The notes: generated by a model from the letters alone, not told the origin. A stretch of 64,000 nt of DNA from Papio anubis (GCF_008728515.1 NC_044977.1:165401139-165465138), one strand, 5' to 3'; positions 11,335-24,195 are shown, numbered from the stretch's first letter. Numbers and translations: made by a program.

Positions 11335-11722
11335 TCCCATGGTGTGGACAGAACTGTGCTCTAGAAAGTACATATATTGAAGTCATAACCCCCAAATGAT
11401 TGTATTTGGAGATAGGGCCTTTAAAAAGATAATTAGTGTTAAATGAGGCCCTAAGGGTGGGGACCTAATCCAATATGACTAGAGTCCTCATGGGAAGCAG
11501 AAGAGGCACTGAGGGTGTTCACACACAAAAGAAAGACCACATGAAAATGCAGCAGGAAGGCAGCTGTCTGCAAGCCAAGAAGAGAGGCCTCAGGAGAAAC
11601 CAAACCTGTCAGCCCTGTGATCTTGGACATCAAGCTTCCAGAGCTGCGATAAAATAAATTTCTATTGTTTAAGCTACCTAGTCCATGTTATTTTCTTATG
11701 GCAGCCCAAGCAAACTAATATG
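11335..11722 (+). mobile_element. MLT1-type (ERVL-MaLR) solo LTR
   Basis: Opens with TTGAAGTCATAACCCCCAAAT and TGTATTTGGAGATAGGGCC, passes CCTAATCCAATATGAC and ends AATAAATTTCTATTGTTTAA with GGCAGCCCAAGCAAACTAAT. This is the order of MLT1 LTRs, including a poly(A) signal. Confidence 0.75.
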
Positions 11723-11740
11723 CATATGTTAAAAAGTTAG

Positions 11741-12075
11741 GACAGCTTAAGAAACTTTTGGGCTGAGACGATGGAGTTTTCTAGATATAGGATCATGTCA
11801 TGTGCAAACAGAGGCAGGTTGACGTCCTTTTTTCCTATTTGAATACCCTGTATTTCTTTCTCTTGCCTGATTGCCCTGGCCAGAACTTCCAATATTATGT
11901 TGAATGGGAGTGGTAAGAGAGGGCATCCTTGTCTTTTGCTGGTTTTCAAGAGGAATGCTTCACTGATAGGTGCAGCAAACCACCATGGCACACGTTTACC
12001 TATGTAACAAACCTGCACATCGTGCACATGTATCCTGGAACTTAAAATGAAATAAACTTAAATTAAAAGAAGAAA
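11741..12075 (+). mobile_element. 5'-inverted LINE-1 insertion
   Basis: 11741-11961 is L1 ORF2 reverse-transcriptase sequence in antisense (TTTTGGGCTGAGACGATGG, GATTGCCCTGGCCAGAACTT). From about 11962 the strand flips to the sense L1 3' UTR end (GGTGCAGCAAACCACCATGG, CCTATGTAACAAACCTGCAC) and an A-rich tail. Decayed flanking duplication TGCATATGTTAAAAAG (11721) and TGCATATTTGAAATAG (12082), 13 of 16 matching. Structure typical of twin priming. Confidence 0.87.
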
Positions 12076-12432
12076 AGGAATTGCATATTTGAAATAGAAA
12101 CAATAATGGCTAAGATGTTGCTAAAGTTTATTTACTGGCTCTAAAAAAAAAGATAGTTCCACCTTTTATTCATTATAACAATATTACAATAATGTTTACT
12201 CCTTCCCTTCAAAATAAAAAGTTAAGACAAGGCTGGAAAGCCAGTTTCAACCATTTGACAAGGACAATAACATAATGAAATGCAGAGCAACAAGACAGAA
12301 GGAACCTGGGTATGTTTACAGATCCACTTTCCGCTCCAGACAACAAAATTTCTCTCTTGTTGCATTTCTATCTTGTTTGAGTCACTTATTTTGGGGTCTT
12401 TGTGTAACAATATTTAAATTATACTGTAACTC

Positions 12433-12545
12433 AGGGTTTCCCAGACTTGCCACTGTTGATATTTTGGGCCAGTAATTCTTGTGGTAGAAGGCTGTCCTGT
12501 ACAGTGTAGACGCTTAGCACCATCCCTGGCTTCTATATCTTACTC
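12433..12545 (+). mobile_element. hAT-Charlie-type MITE remnant
   Basis: CAGACTTGCCACTGTTGATATTTTGGGCC and GGCTGTCCTGTACAGTG followed by TTAGCACCATCCCTGGCTTCT match a common nonautonomous hAT-Charlie element. Only one end is preserved; subfamily not assigned. Confidence 0.6.
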
Positions 12546-14121
12546 TCATTACTTTGAGGTATTGAGATCAATGTCAAGAAGAGCCTGCTTATGGAAATTT
12601 CATCCCCTTTTGTAAGTTATTTTTCCTTGGAGGATATTCCCTGATGATGTGAATTTTGGATATACAGTAGTTATGAAGTATTGGAGACTATCTCTTTGGG
12701 ACAGGATACCTCAATTCGTTGGCATTGGTAACACAGTTCAGACCATTGTGTCCTTCCCAGTGTCAATACATAAGGCCTACATAGCAAATATGATAAAACA
12801 AAAGGATTCCAGCTCTATGTAATTATACCATAATCATTGAAAGGAGGCCTGAGATAAAAGAAAATGGAGGATGTTGCTGAGAATGCAGACTGGCAGGGAG
12901 TGATAAAGCTGCCATCCGGTGGAACAAAGAGGAAAGGATTTCCTTTGTCTGAAATATCCGCTGACTGCAGACTTGTCCTTCTTAAGATAGGCGCCTTGTG
13001 TAGGTCACTCCAAATCCGTACAAATATTTTCCTTTTTAAGCCACTTCACAATATCCAAATCTAGGTGTCAGGACCAAACAATGGAGACTTATAGGCTAGA
13101 TAGCTAGAAAGTATGGCGTACAGGGTGGGAGCAAGAATTTCTTGAGCCCAGTTTTTTAATAAGATGTCTCTGCAACCTTAGACACACTTGAGTAGAAATC
13201 ATTAAAGGCACCAATTCCCTTTAAGCTAGTCACCATGGGGAATTGTCTGACATTCTAAGAAAACTAATTGATCCAGTTACTAGACTGAAAATTGCCGTCT
13301 ACCCTAGGCTAATCATACGGCATTATAACTATTTATATAAATTTCTGCCTGTAAATGCAGTTGTGAGCTTTTGAAGGCACACGTCTACATCCCCAGTGCC
13401 TGGAGGCTGGGGTTTCAGCGTTGTTAAGATGGTAGTTTCTTAGCAAATACTTGCTGAAGGGAATTGAAATTGATTATTAGCCTATGGGTACTTTAAAATA
13501 TGCCTGGATTTCTGGTTTTAAAAAATATTCTTATGACTTAAAGTGTCCTCCTTCCTTTTTTCAAGGATCATTTTCTTTTAATATGCTTTAGAAAGCAGAT
13601 GCTTATCTTATCCTACCCAGATACATTTTGACATTCTGTGATTGTGCTGTGCTGCCTATTTGTTCCTTAATGCTATGATTGCTCTCCTGACCTTACAGAA
13701 AAAGTGATAGGGAAAAGCTATCCAACACAATTTCTCCGTGCTTCAGAGCTATAAAACCACATAGTGGGAGATCATCTCTGGTTTTCCTTGTTTGTTCTTG
13801 TTATCCTTCAAGCTGAGAATGGACACGCTGAGATGTCATGTCCTATTTGTTTTCTTCCTCACTCTAGCTTGTTGGCAGAACTTTAATATCAGCGAGTTGT
13901 GTCTTCTCTAATAGCATGAAAGACCGTCATGATTGGACCTACCAGCCTTAGCTTTTATATGTTCATCTTAACATATCTATCCTCTCTACAGAAAGCTTAT
14001 TTTTTCCAACCTATTTGCATATTAGTAGGTCCAATATCATCAGTTTCCTGGAAAGAAAAACGTAGAGAACAAAGATTTAAGGTTGTTCTTAGGATAATAT
14101 TGCCAATTTTGCAAAAAATAT
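12546..14121. other. Intronic, no recognised feature
   Basis: Apparently unique sequence. No interspersed repeat, RNA gene or convincing exon seen. Confidence 0.45.
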
Positions 14122-14582
14122 TATTGTGGTATATTAGTTTGTTAGGATTACCATTATAAAGTACCACAAACTGAGTGACTTAAACAACAGAAATCTGTTA
14201 TCCCATAGTTCTGGAAGCTAGTAGCCCATCTAGATGTTAGCTAGGTTGGTTTCTTCTGAGGGATATGAGGAAGAATCTGTCCCATGCCTCTCACTTCGCT
14301 GCTGGTGGTTTGCTGGAAACCTTTCGTGATCCTCGGCCTGTAGAGTGTCACCCAGATCTCTGCCTTCACCTTTACATACAGGTCTCCCTATGTAATGGTC
14401 TGTGTCTACATTTTCCCTTTTAAATGAGGACATCAGTCACATTGGATTTGGTCCTACTCTAGTGACCTCCTTTTAACTTACCTCTGTAAAGACCCTATCA
14501 TCAAAAAGGTCCCATTTTGAGGTACTGGGGATTAGACTGCAACATATCTTTTGGGGAAGATAAAATTCAACCTAAAACGTCT
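14122..14582 (-). mobile_element. MLT1-type LTR, antisense
   Basis: ATTAGTTTGTTAGGATTACC, TACCACAAACTGAGTGACTTAAACAAC and GGTTGGTTTCTTCTGAGG read as the reverse of the MLT1 3' end. GGTCCTACTCTAGTGACC and the final GATAAAATTCAACC are its 5' side. The same family, in the opposite orientation, lies at 11335 and 42473. Confidence 0.7.
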
Positions 14583-14720
14583 AGTTACATTTATATTGAA
14601 TAGATTAGGAATTAAGTCATTTGCCCAAGATTACAAACTAGTAAATAAAAAAACAACCCAAATGCATAAACATTCGTGCTTGACTTCAAGGTCCTTGATC
14701 TTAAGCCACTGATTCTCTGT
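14583..14720 (-). mobile_element. MIR remnant
   Basis: AAGTCATTTGCCCAAGATTAC, AAACTAGTAAATA and CTTAAGCCACTG keep the antisense MIR core order. Confidence 0.55.
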
Positions 14721-15288
14721 GGAGGTGGAGATGCTGCCATCTCCCAGGGGAAGTCTGCAAATCTCTGCAGGTTTTTGACTCAGTAATTAGGAGAATGCTT
14801 TTGTCATTTATTGGGCAAGATTGAGTTGCTAAATATACTGTAATGTGTGGAATGATCTTGCAATTGAAGAATTGTCCAGTTTCTTGCGTAACTGTCTAAT
14901 GCCCAGTCAGACTTTCCAGGAGGTGAAACACTGGTTTCTAATTCCCTGAATCCTGAACTTAACATACAGAGTACTTTTTGAAAGGATTTATTTCCCACTG
15001 AATTTTCAAGAATAAAACCGTAGTGTGAGTGAGTGAAGACTGAACTTTATCACGTTCAGAATTTCACCATGTAAGAAAATCTTATTAGTGGCTCACAACA
15101 CTTGTTGGTCTGATGGAGCACATATTCAGGTGTTCTGCACTCAGAGGCATAGCATTTGCAGTGATTCTACATACTGGTCCAATTATGCAACTGTTTTATT
15201 ATATCTTCTGCTCTAGTTGGTCATACCTGAGCATTTCTTGTTGAGATATATATTATCAGAGTAAATGACTTCATTTTTATTTTCTGTT
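14721..15288. other. Intronic, no recognised feature
   Basis: No repeat or exon identified. Confidence 0.45.

Positions 15289-15355
<67 letters not shown>
15289..15355. repeat. Compound microsatellite (TC)n(TG)n(TA)n
   Basis: Three dinucleotide runs without interruption: TC about 15289-15307, TG about 15307-15338, TA about 15339-15355. Confidence 0.97.
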
Positions 15356-15799
15356 CTGAAAATAATGTGTGTAGGTAGGCAAGTTTTATAACGATGATTT
15401 TTATTTCTAGATAGTAAAAAGGGAAATACAGCTATTTAAAAGAGAATCTTGGGTTTTGATAAGGTTGTGGATAACTCTTTACTCACAAACGCTTTCATTC
15501 TCACGTCACCATCAAAGTTTGCCATTTCTGTGTGTATACCTCCTGAGCTATTGCTTATTTGATGTTTGTCTTTATTCTGATTCACTGTTTTATTTTACTT
15601 AAATAAATTGTAAGCAAAAGAAAACTAAGCCACTACCCTGAATGCAAAACCAGGATCACTAATTTCAAATAGAAGGCAAACATAAATAAATATTAAATGA
15701 AAACATTGGTTTTAAGCTTTTTAAAATCAGAAAAGTAAAAAGTATACTGGAAATCCAAGTAATAATAGACCTAATCAATTTTATTATGCCAACCAGCAT

Positions 15800-15905
15800 G
15801 TACGTTATTTTATTTAATTTTCCCAGTAACCCTTCAAATAAATATGGGTTATTTCCCATTTACAGATGAGGAAACTATGATGTAGAAAATGATTTAAACA
15901 CAGGT
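15800..15905 (-). mobile_element. MIR remnant
   Basis: CCCATTTACAGATGAGGAAACT with preceding CCCAGTAACCCTTCAAATAAAT is the conserved MIR core in antisense. Confidence 0.8.
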
Positions 15906-16889
15906 CTAAATGTTATGTCATGAACAGGTCCCAATTTGTTGCCCCAGTCATTGTTCCTTATTTTATTTACAGATTGATTTATTTACAAATTGATGCGCTT
16001 CAATTTATTTATTTTTACATTTTAAAATTTAATTATCTGAGGACATAGTAAAATGCCCCAAAAAGCCCATTCTTTTTAACATGTTAGGTTTTCAATTGTT
16101 TGCGATATGGATATATGGATACATATACATATATATAGTACATATATATATGCCTATATGTATGTGTGTTTACACATGCACACGCAAACACACACACACT
16201 TGTTAAAACAAAACCAATTCTTTTATAATTAACTGCCTTTTTTTAAAGGGAGAATATTTCCAAAGAGGGAACCTCTGTTTACAAGCAAATTTCAAGCTGA
16301 ACTAAGCTGTTGAATAAACAAAAACTGGTGTATGGAAATAGGGAGGGCTGAAGAGGCTTCTTTAGCATTGGGATGGGTAGAGGAAAAGAAGGGGGAATCG
16401 CGACAGATAGTAAGAGGAGAAAAGGGGAGCGAGCAAGGGAAATAAATGGGGAAACATCTGGTGATCTGGTGGTATTTTATCCACCAACATGTCTAAAGGT
16501 AAGTTTTATATGCTAGCTGCATATTTTAGCTTCAAATACACATTTTAACTAATATGTACATATTCAAATGTAAGATATTTATGTTTTCCACTTAAAATAA
16601 TCTTGTGTACCACCAGAAGTATTAATACTGCTCTTTGGGCAAAACGCTGTGTTCACACAAGTATACACATAAGCTGTCTGAATCGGGTATATTCATAGTC
16701 AGTCTTACGATTTCAGATCGTGATAAAAGTGAAAAGGAAGCAAATTTCTTCATGACCTCCCTCTTTTACAATGAGCTATTCATGACAGACAATTACAGTA
16801 AGAAACATTACTTACTTAAAAAAATTATTGTGTATATTTTATATAGATATATATGACACTATAGGATATGTGTATATATAGTAAAATGG
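15906..16889. other. Intronic, AT-rich with a TATA/TG low-complexity patch
   Basis: 16105-16200 is a mixed (TA)/(CA) low-complexity patch. 16360-16450 is purine-rich. Nothing coding. Confidence 0.5.
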
Positions 16890-17312
16890 TTACTGGGTGG
16901 AACAGATTAACATATCCATTATCTCACATAGTTATCCACTTCCACCCCTGTGGCAAGAGCAGCTATAATCTACTCATTTATCAAAAATCCCAAGTACAAC
17001 ACACTATTATTAACTATAGTCGTCTTGTTGTACATTAGATCTTTCAACTTGTTCATACTGCATATTTGCTGTTTTCTATCGTTTGAACTGCATCCCCCCA
17101 AATTCTTCTCCCCACCCCAATGGTAACCACTGTTTTATTCTTTGTCTTTATGTGTTTGATCTGTTTTTCACCTTATGATTCCATATATAAGTGAGATAAT
17201 ACAAGTTTTCTTTCTGTGTCTGGCTTATTTCTCTTAGTATCATATTCTCCAAGTCACATCTGTGTTGTGACAAATGGCAGGATGTCCTCCTTTTTTAAGG
17301 CTGAATAATATT

Positions 17313-17349
<37 letters not shown>

Positions 17350-18560
17350 ATATATTTCTGGGTCATATGGCAATTCTATTTTTAATTTATTTAGGAACCC
17401 CCATACTGTTTTTCATAATGGCTTCACCAGTCTACATTCCTGCCAACAGTTTGCAAGGGTTCCCTTTTCTCTATACCCCTGCCAACACTTGTTATCCTGT
17501 CTTTTTGATAGTAACCGTCCTAATGGTGTGAGATGATATTGCATAGTGTTTTTAATTTGCATTTCCCTGATGATTAGTGATGTGGAACACCATTTTATAT
17601 ATCTATTGGTCATTTTTATGTCACCTTTGGAGAAGTATTTATTCAAGTCCTTTGCTTATTTTTCATTTGTGTTATATGTTTTCTTGACATTGAGTTGTAC
17701 ATGTTCTTTATCAATCTTGGATATTGACCTCTTATCCGATGTATGGTTTGCAATTCTTTTTTTCTCAATTTGTAGGTTACCTTTTCATTTTGTTGACTGT
17801 TTCCCTTGCTATGCAGAAGGTTTTTAGTTTGGCGTAGTCCTGTTTATTTAATTTTTGCTTTTGTAGACTGAACTTTTGGTGTGAGATTCAAGAAATCATT
17901 GCCAAGACCAATGTCCTGGAGAGGAGCTTTTCCTCCTCCATGTTTTCTTCTAAGTGTTTTGTGATTTCAGGTCTTATATTTAGTTTTTTTATTGATTTTG
18001 AGTTGAATTTTGTGTATAGTATATGATATGGATCCAATTTTATTATTTGGAATGTGGAAGTCCAGTTTTTTTTTTTTCCCCAGTACCATTTATTGAAGAG
18101 ATTTCCTTATCCTGTTGTGTCTTTTTGACGTCCTTGTCAAAATTAGGTTCACTGTATATGTTTGGATTTATATCTGGACTTTTATTCTGTCTCCCTGTTC
18201 TTTGTCTGTTTTTAATGCCTGCACTATTACTTTTTTATTACTATAGCTTTATAATATAATTTTAAATCAGGAAGTCAGATGCTTGCAACCTTTTTTTTTC
18301 TTTAATCAGAATTATTTTGACTATTTTGGGTCTTTGGTGGTTCCATATGAATTTTAGGATTATTTTCTGTCTGTGAATTGTCATTGAGATTTTAATAGGA
18401 ATTGCATTGAATCTATATATTGTGTTGGGTAGTGTGGACATTTTAACAATATTAATTCTTCCAATCCATGAGCATGGACTATCTTTCCATTATTTGTCTC
18501 CTCTTCAGTGCCTTTCATCAGTGTTGTATAGCTTTCAGTGTAGATATCTTTCTCATCCAT
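16890..18560 (-). mobile_element. Old LINE-1, antisense (L1MB/L1MC age)
   Basis: Reverse complement of an L1M 3' UTR and ORF2 end: the TTAACATATCCATTATCTCA block, CCTGATGATTAGTGATGTGG, CAGTACCATTTATTGAAGAG, GGTTCCATATGAATTTTAGG and CCAATCCATGAGCATGG. The element is nearly colinear over 1.6 kb but full of stops. A (TG)n run at 17317-17347 has expanded inside it. Confidence 0.87.
17317..17347. repeat. (TG)n microsatellite inside L1
   Basis: About 15 TG units, at a spot where the parent L1 normally has a short TATTCCATTGTG-type sequence. Confidence 0.95.
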
Positions 18561-19544
18561 TATTTCGCTTCTAACACTAAGAAGATATTCTTAATGAGTT
18601 CTTTTACACTTAGTTATTCAATATGACTCTGGAAGATTTTTAGAATATTTGATTATGTCATCTAGTTATTTCAGAGTTGGAACTCAAAATAGTAAAAGAG
18701 ATAATGATTTGGTTTGTAAAATTTCAGAGTATTGCCAAAATAACAATTTTAAATTTGAAGCACATGTGACTTCCCCACTTGGCTGTTAAGTAGTGGGTTC
18801 ATAGCATAGAATATGGAATGTTTTCAGGTAACTACAAATTTCAGAGCAAAAGATGTCATGCCCACCCATTTAATAAATGAACAACAGCAAGAATGTACTT
18901 TTAAATAGAATGTGTTGTATCCAAATGAATGTTTTTGTGAATACCAGAGTTCCCAGCATGGACAACACTTGTAGTTGCTTTAGAATTTCACCACGTCTAA
19001 AGAACCAAGAATTAATTTTATCAAGAGCTAGAGAAACCAGGCTTGAGATCACACAAAATAAAAAGATAGTTTATTCTAAGATTGAGTGAGACCTGGGGAG
19101 AAAGGAAAGATCATTCTGAGCAAAACAAAATTATCTTCTCACCTAGCCCTCCCATTGATTCAAACCAGAGTCTAAGACGAGAGAAAGGCAATACAACAGC
19201 ACAAGTGCAATATTTTTTTATAAAGTTCTCCTCAGGCTGTTGAGAATCTTAAAGTCATTAGCACCGTGGGCATTAGGCTTATATAAATGGTAGCCTTGGC
19301 AGCAACTGAATGCATCCAAGTGAGCCTGGAGGACAGTATAAAACTTAGATTCTTACTTCTTTGGAAGCCAAAAGGACTGGATTATAAGGACATTTCCTCT
19401 GAGTGTTAGAAGTATTTGTGAAGAGCCCCAAGGAGACTTGGTTTCCTAAATGTGAGACCTTGTAATATTTTTCCTGTGTAATATATATGACCATATTTTT
19501 ACTCACTGGGTTGTAGAGTCAAGGAAACTCAAAATAGTTTGTCT
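18561..19544. other. Intronic, no recognised feature
   Basis: Nothing assignable. Short open frames on both strands at 18870-19089 have no recognisable similarity. Confidence 0.45.
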
Positions 19545-20060
19545 AGTGTTCCAGTTATGACAAACTACATTAGGACCTAGCAACTTAACAATAACTATAT
19601 CCTACAATTTTGTGGATCAGGAATTTAAGTTGGCCATGGGTGGCTAATTCTCCTTCCATGTGGAGTTAGCAGAGGTTGGAATTTGGTGGTGGTCAGTGGG
19701 GAAATGCATCTGTTTGGAAGGTATAAGATGGCTTCATTCATGTATGGCATCTTGAAAGGCTGAGATCAGTTGAGACCATGAACCAAAGTGCCTACCCATG
19801 TCCTCTTCCGCATGGTGGGTTGGGTAGTCACTAGTCTGGTAGTCTAGTGTTTCATGAACCAGGCAGAAGCTGCAACAATTTTTGTGATCTCATCTAAGAA
19901 GTTACATAGCATAACTTCTGCCATACCATATTGAGTGGAGCAGACACAAGTCCACTCAGATTCACGGAAAGGAGACCAAAATTCTACCTCTTGATAAGAA
20001 GAGTGTCAAAGAATGTGCAGTTGTGTTGTACAACTTCAATATCTAGTTTCATAGAAACAC
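19545..20060 (-). mobile_element. Ancient interspersed repeat, family not assigned
   Basis: CCTACAATTTTGTGGATCAGGAATT, then AAGTTACATAGCATAACTTCTGCCATACC, CACTCAGATTCACGGAAAGGAGACC and CTACCTCTTGATAAGAAGAGTGTCAAAGAATG follow the order of a common mammalian repeat whose name I cannot fix. Strand is nominal. Confidence 0.45.
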
Positions 20061-20937
20061 ATTTGGGGATGAGTGTGTGTGTAGCAACAGGCAAGAGAGC
20101 ATTTGGTTCTGACGCTTGTAAAATTTGCAGTTTTCGTAAAGTCTATGGGGCAACCAAACAGTTACCATGCTTCCTTCAACTAAGTGTATTTGAAAACATT
20201 GGGTCATATTATTGTGACTATTCTCAGTTGCTTTTTCCGGCTTGATTCATCTGAAGCCTTACTGAGACTTTGCATGCCCTCAAATAGAAAGCATGCATTG
20301 TTCTTTATGTTTTGGCAAAAGATTTTTTAAAGATTCTCCAATATATTTTTTCAGTCTTGATAGGAGATTAATATTTTATATTTGCCTCTTAGGCCTTTTG
20401 CATTCAGGAGGTGAATCTCACAAATGCATTTATGGAAGACAACTTCAAAGTCATGGTAGCAGGAAGGCAAAGGGTTCAGAAAGTATGTGCACTGAAGGTA
20501 GCACATGCAGCCTGTATGGAGAGTCTGCCTTGCAGTTTATCTTTCTGTTTGCACATCAGCTTTGTATTTGTAAATGTAGGCTGTCTTTCTTTTCTTCTTT
20601 TCATTTATCTGAGAGAGCTACTCTGAGAGAGCCTGTTCTTTTTCTATGGTCATGACTAAAGTTGCATTGTTTAATCAATGAGCAGAGGTTTTAAGTAAGT
20701 CCAGTTTTTGAAGTGCTCTTCACTGACCCACACTCTGCAGCCAGAATGATGAGAAGAAAGTGAGACAAACGTAGAGATCAGGTTGCAGTGCATTCATCAG
20801 AAACTGCTTAGCTTAGCTTGTTCTGCTTAGATTTAGTGTTCAGCGATACTGCCTAACTAGATTCCTCCATACTTTCACTTCTTCAAAGTCAGCCTCAGCA
20901 CCTTCCTGACTTAGCATAGACAACTTCATAAAATAGA
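20061..20937. other. Intronic, no recognised feature
   Basis: Two overlapping open frames of 71 and 120 codons (20293-20655) show no known domain and no splice context; probably chance. Confidence 0.45.
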
Positions 20938-21170
20938 AACAGCTAACATTTACTGAGCGTTCACTGTGGGCCAAGTTCTGTGCTCTGCTCTTTGCCTGTG
21001 TTGTTGCTTCAATTTAATCCTCTCCTCAACCCTTTGAGGTATATCCTATTACTATCATATTGCACAGTTAAAGATATTGATTCACAGAGAAGTTAAGTGG
21101 GAGGGCTGGGATCCAAGTCCTGACAATTCTGACTCCTGACCCCTTGTACTCTGAAATACTAAGTTATGCT
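20938..21170 (-). mobile_element. MIR
   Basis: GCTAACATTTACTGAGCGTTCACTGTGGGCCAAG, CAACCCTTTGAGGTATATCC and CACAGAGAAGTTAAG give almost the full antisense MIR. Confidence 0.85.
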
Positions 21171-21324
21171 CATGCACCTGGCAAACCTAAGCTTTCTACC
21201 TAGGAAGCCCTTAGTCTATGGCGGTGGATGGTAGGCATGCCAGGCACTATACATACCCCTTGGGGTGAGTGACTGACAAATTATCAAGGAAGGACTAGCT
21301 CAATAATAGCTAGAATCAGAAAGT

Positions 21325-21490
21325 TTTAGAGTAGAATCTCGGCTCTCTACCATTCAGTAAGTATGTATTCTAGTTCAGTGACTTTGCTTGTTTGAGCCTC
21401 AGCTTGATCTTCTCTAAAATAGAGATCCAGTATCATCCTCATAGATGTCTTATGAATGGCCAAATGAGATAACCACCTTTCATCATACAT
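21325..21490 (+). mobile_element. MIR
   Basis: CTCGGCTCTCTACCATTCAGTAAGTATG, AGTGACTTTGC and GAGCCTCAGCTTGATCTTCTC, then CAAATGAGATAA, in sense MIR order. Confidence 0.75.
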
Positions 21491-22149
21491 TATCAGGAAC
21501 AGCCACATAATGTGCAGGGGCCATTGCAAAATGAAGGTGCAGATGCCTTTGTTAAAAACTTGCTAAAAATTTCAAGACAGCACCAGCAGAGCGTTAAATG
21601 AAAGCATGGGGCCCTTCTAAGCGTGGGGTCTATGTGACTGCACAGACCGCATGCCCATGAGGGTGGCCTTCTACATCATAGCCATTTAATGAATATTCTT
21701 TCCACCCCTGACATTCTTCCCACCAGAAGAGCCTGCCTACTCCATTTTCCCAGAGTGCTAGATCCTCAGAACTTCACATTAAGGAGCCTGGAATCTAATG
21801 CTTGGCCCTTGGCTAACTCTGAACCCTGGCCTGTGGGCTGGTTTCTAGTTTTCCCTTACCTTATCAGAAAGCCATGAATATCTATCCATCTTCAATGAGA
21901 TCTCACAAAAGTTCTGTGAGGTCTTAGCCAAGAGGATCTATGTCTCTTGAGTTGAACAGAAATTAGAAAATCAACACAAAAAGTTACATCATTTACACAT
22001 GCTTAAACTATACTAGCAGCATGAATAATTATATAATATTGACTGGCTACAATTATATTAAAATAGTGCTTTATTTTTCAGTGATGAGCCTTTACTCTAC
22101 GTCATCCATCAAATTTACACAATCACTGGCACCAGAAATTCATCCTTCC
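21491..22149. other. Intronic, no recognised feature
   Basis: Unique-looking sequence between a MIR and an L2. Confidence 0.4.
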
Positions 22150-22905
22150 TGACACTGTCTTAGGTCAGACCCTCACAATTTTGGTACAGAGCTATAATAA
22201 CTCCTCTCAATCTGTAGACCAACCTCCAGTTCTGCACCCTCAAGTCTTTTCTCCTCACTGTCTCCAAAGTTGTCTTCCTAAAGTGTGTCATGCAATCCCC
22301 AAGTGTGCCTCTCCACAAAACACATGCTACTGTCTTATGACAGAGCCTTCAGGGGTTCCTCATGGCCTTTCAGGATAAATAAAAACTCTTCACTCTGGCA
22401 TATAAAGCCACTTATGAACTAGTGCCAGCCTATAATATCTTTAAACTCATCCTTCCCTTTTTCTATCCCTGTTCCCTTCATTTCTCATCATTCCCATGTC
22501 AGCATATCCCAGACTTCAGCCTAATTATTTTATAGTATTGTTTTTTAAAGATCTTCCATATCCTAACTTGCCTTGTGCCTTTGTACTCGGTGTTCCCCCT
22601 GCCAGGAATGCTACTCCCCACTCCCAAATTCCATCCTCACATTAAGCTAATAAAACTATGAGATTCAATTCAAGCCTATTTTATCTGTGAGGCTTTCAAC
22701 TATGACCTTCTGTTTCACACGATGTTTCCATGCATCACAGTAGGCACCACCTTGTGTTATCACTTTCTCTTTATACATCTCTGTTTCATCACGCATGTTT
22801 GAGGGTGACATTGGTACCATATTAATCTTGTTATCTACAGTGCCTAGAATAGTTCCTGATATATAGTAAATGCTATTTGCTGAATGGGCGAATGAATAAA
22901 TAGTT
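22150..22905 (+). mobile_element. L2 3' end
   Basis: CCTTTCAGGATAAATAAAAACTC, GCCTTTGTACTCGGTGTTCCCCCTGCCAGGAATGC and the terminal CAGTGCCTAGAATAGTTCC with TAGTAAATGCT and GAATGAATAAAT are L2 landmarks in order. The 125-codon minus-strand open frame at 22665-23042 overlaps this and is not a gene. Confidence 0.85.
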
Positions 22906-23774
22906 TTCCTTGCTGTTTCAATTGAAGCCCTATACTGCTTCCATGTTAGAATAACCTTGAGATGTTGTATACATCTCTCTATATTCTCACATAAACTCAT
23001 TTTGCTTTTCTGTTTCAACTTTATGGTTACCTTTCCTCCCAAGAAAGACCTCTGACCTCACTCTTCACTTTTCTTTCTGTTTCTAGACATTAATTCCTTT
23101 GCTGGAATATTTTCTTTTTCTCTACTTAGAAAACATATTTCAATCCTCTATCTTACACAGAGAGAGGGATTGGTGTTCTGGAAGTTTCTACTGGGTTGAT
23201 AAATTAACATCTGTTTGCATGGGAAGTGACCGGGTTGTTCTAAGGTATTTTGATTCCGGCATGAGGACGGCGGTCTGAAGGGTTATTCATTGACATCTCT
23301 CTGCTCTGCCTCAGTCCTGGCTGTCACAGCTGCCTCTGGGAGGTTGGGCCAATAAAGTCAGAGAGGAGGTAAACAAAAAAGGCAGCTGAGAGAAGTGAGT
23401 GTGTCCCCTGAGCATGCTGGCAAGAAAAGGCCGGGGAAAAGCACCTGAGAAGACAGCCGCTAGAATGCAGCTGATGCCAGCAACTTGCACACAACTCAGA
23501 AATCCCCGTGCCTGATGATGGAGACAATGGGACCTCTCTGAATGTGAAAAGAATAAGTATTTTACTCTGCTTAGAAACTTTGGCGTGTAAATATCTCTGA
23601 AGGCTGAAAGAGCACTCTAAGAAGCAGTCCAATGTTGGCCTTCAGCAACTTTGCAGGATGTTCAAAGGAATTCACATTTTCAGATGCATATTTGAGAAGA
23701 AAAATGTAGTAAATCATAGAAAGCATTTTTTACCATTTCTAGCCGGTTAGATTGGAAAAAATTATGACTTTTGT
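22906..23774. other. Intronic, no recognised feature
   Basis: Comparatively GC-rich around 23220-23530. An open frame of 102 codons on the minus strand (23324-23632) has no recognised similarity. Confidence 0.4.
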
Positions 23775-24195
23775 GTATGAAGACTTGAGTTTGAGTCCTT
23801 GCACAGTCACCAAGGTGCTGTAGGTGATCTTAGCCAAGCTGTTTAACCCTACAATATCTAATCTTGCATGTAAGAGGCAAGCAGAAATATTTAGCTCTTA
23901 AAAGCATTTAAGAGGATTGGATAAAGAAAGTAAACTATAGAAAATATAAAGAAACACATAAATGCTTGTTGTATTGACTCTCAGAGTCTACATTCATATC
24001 TACCAGACCAAAAGGCTTCTGTCCCTTATGAACTATGTAATGTTGAGCAATTAACTTCAACTTCCCAAGCCTCAGTTTTCTCTTCTGTAATATGGCAATA
24101 ACAGTAATATCATCTGTTTCATAGGCTTAAGTGAAGTGTAAAGTGCCTTGCACAGTGTCTAACACATAGTATGTGCTCAGTAAATTTTAATTGTC
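23775..24195 (+). mobile_element. Two MIR pieces
   Basis: 23775-23870 has GAGTTTGAGTCCTTGCACAGTC and GATCTTAGCCAAGCTGTTTAACC. 24000-24195 has GAGCAATTAACTTC, AAGCCTCAGTTTTCTCTTCTG and GTGCCTTGCACAGTGTCTAACACATAG. Either one disrupted or two neighbouring MIR copies, both sense. Confidence 0.75.

Noticed and set aside
20293..20655. 120-codon open frame
   Set aside because: No recognisable domain, Cys/Phe/Ser-rich chance composition, no splice signals in a fitting phase.
22665..23042. 125-codon minus-strand open frame
   Set aside because: Mostly antisense to an L2 3' end, with no domain and no splice context.
23324..23632. 102-codon minus-strand open frame in a GC-richer patch
   Set aside because: No similarity recognised and no promoter or splice structure; probably chance.
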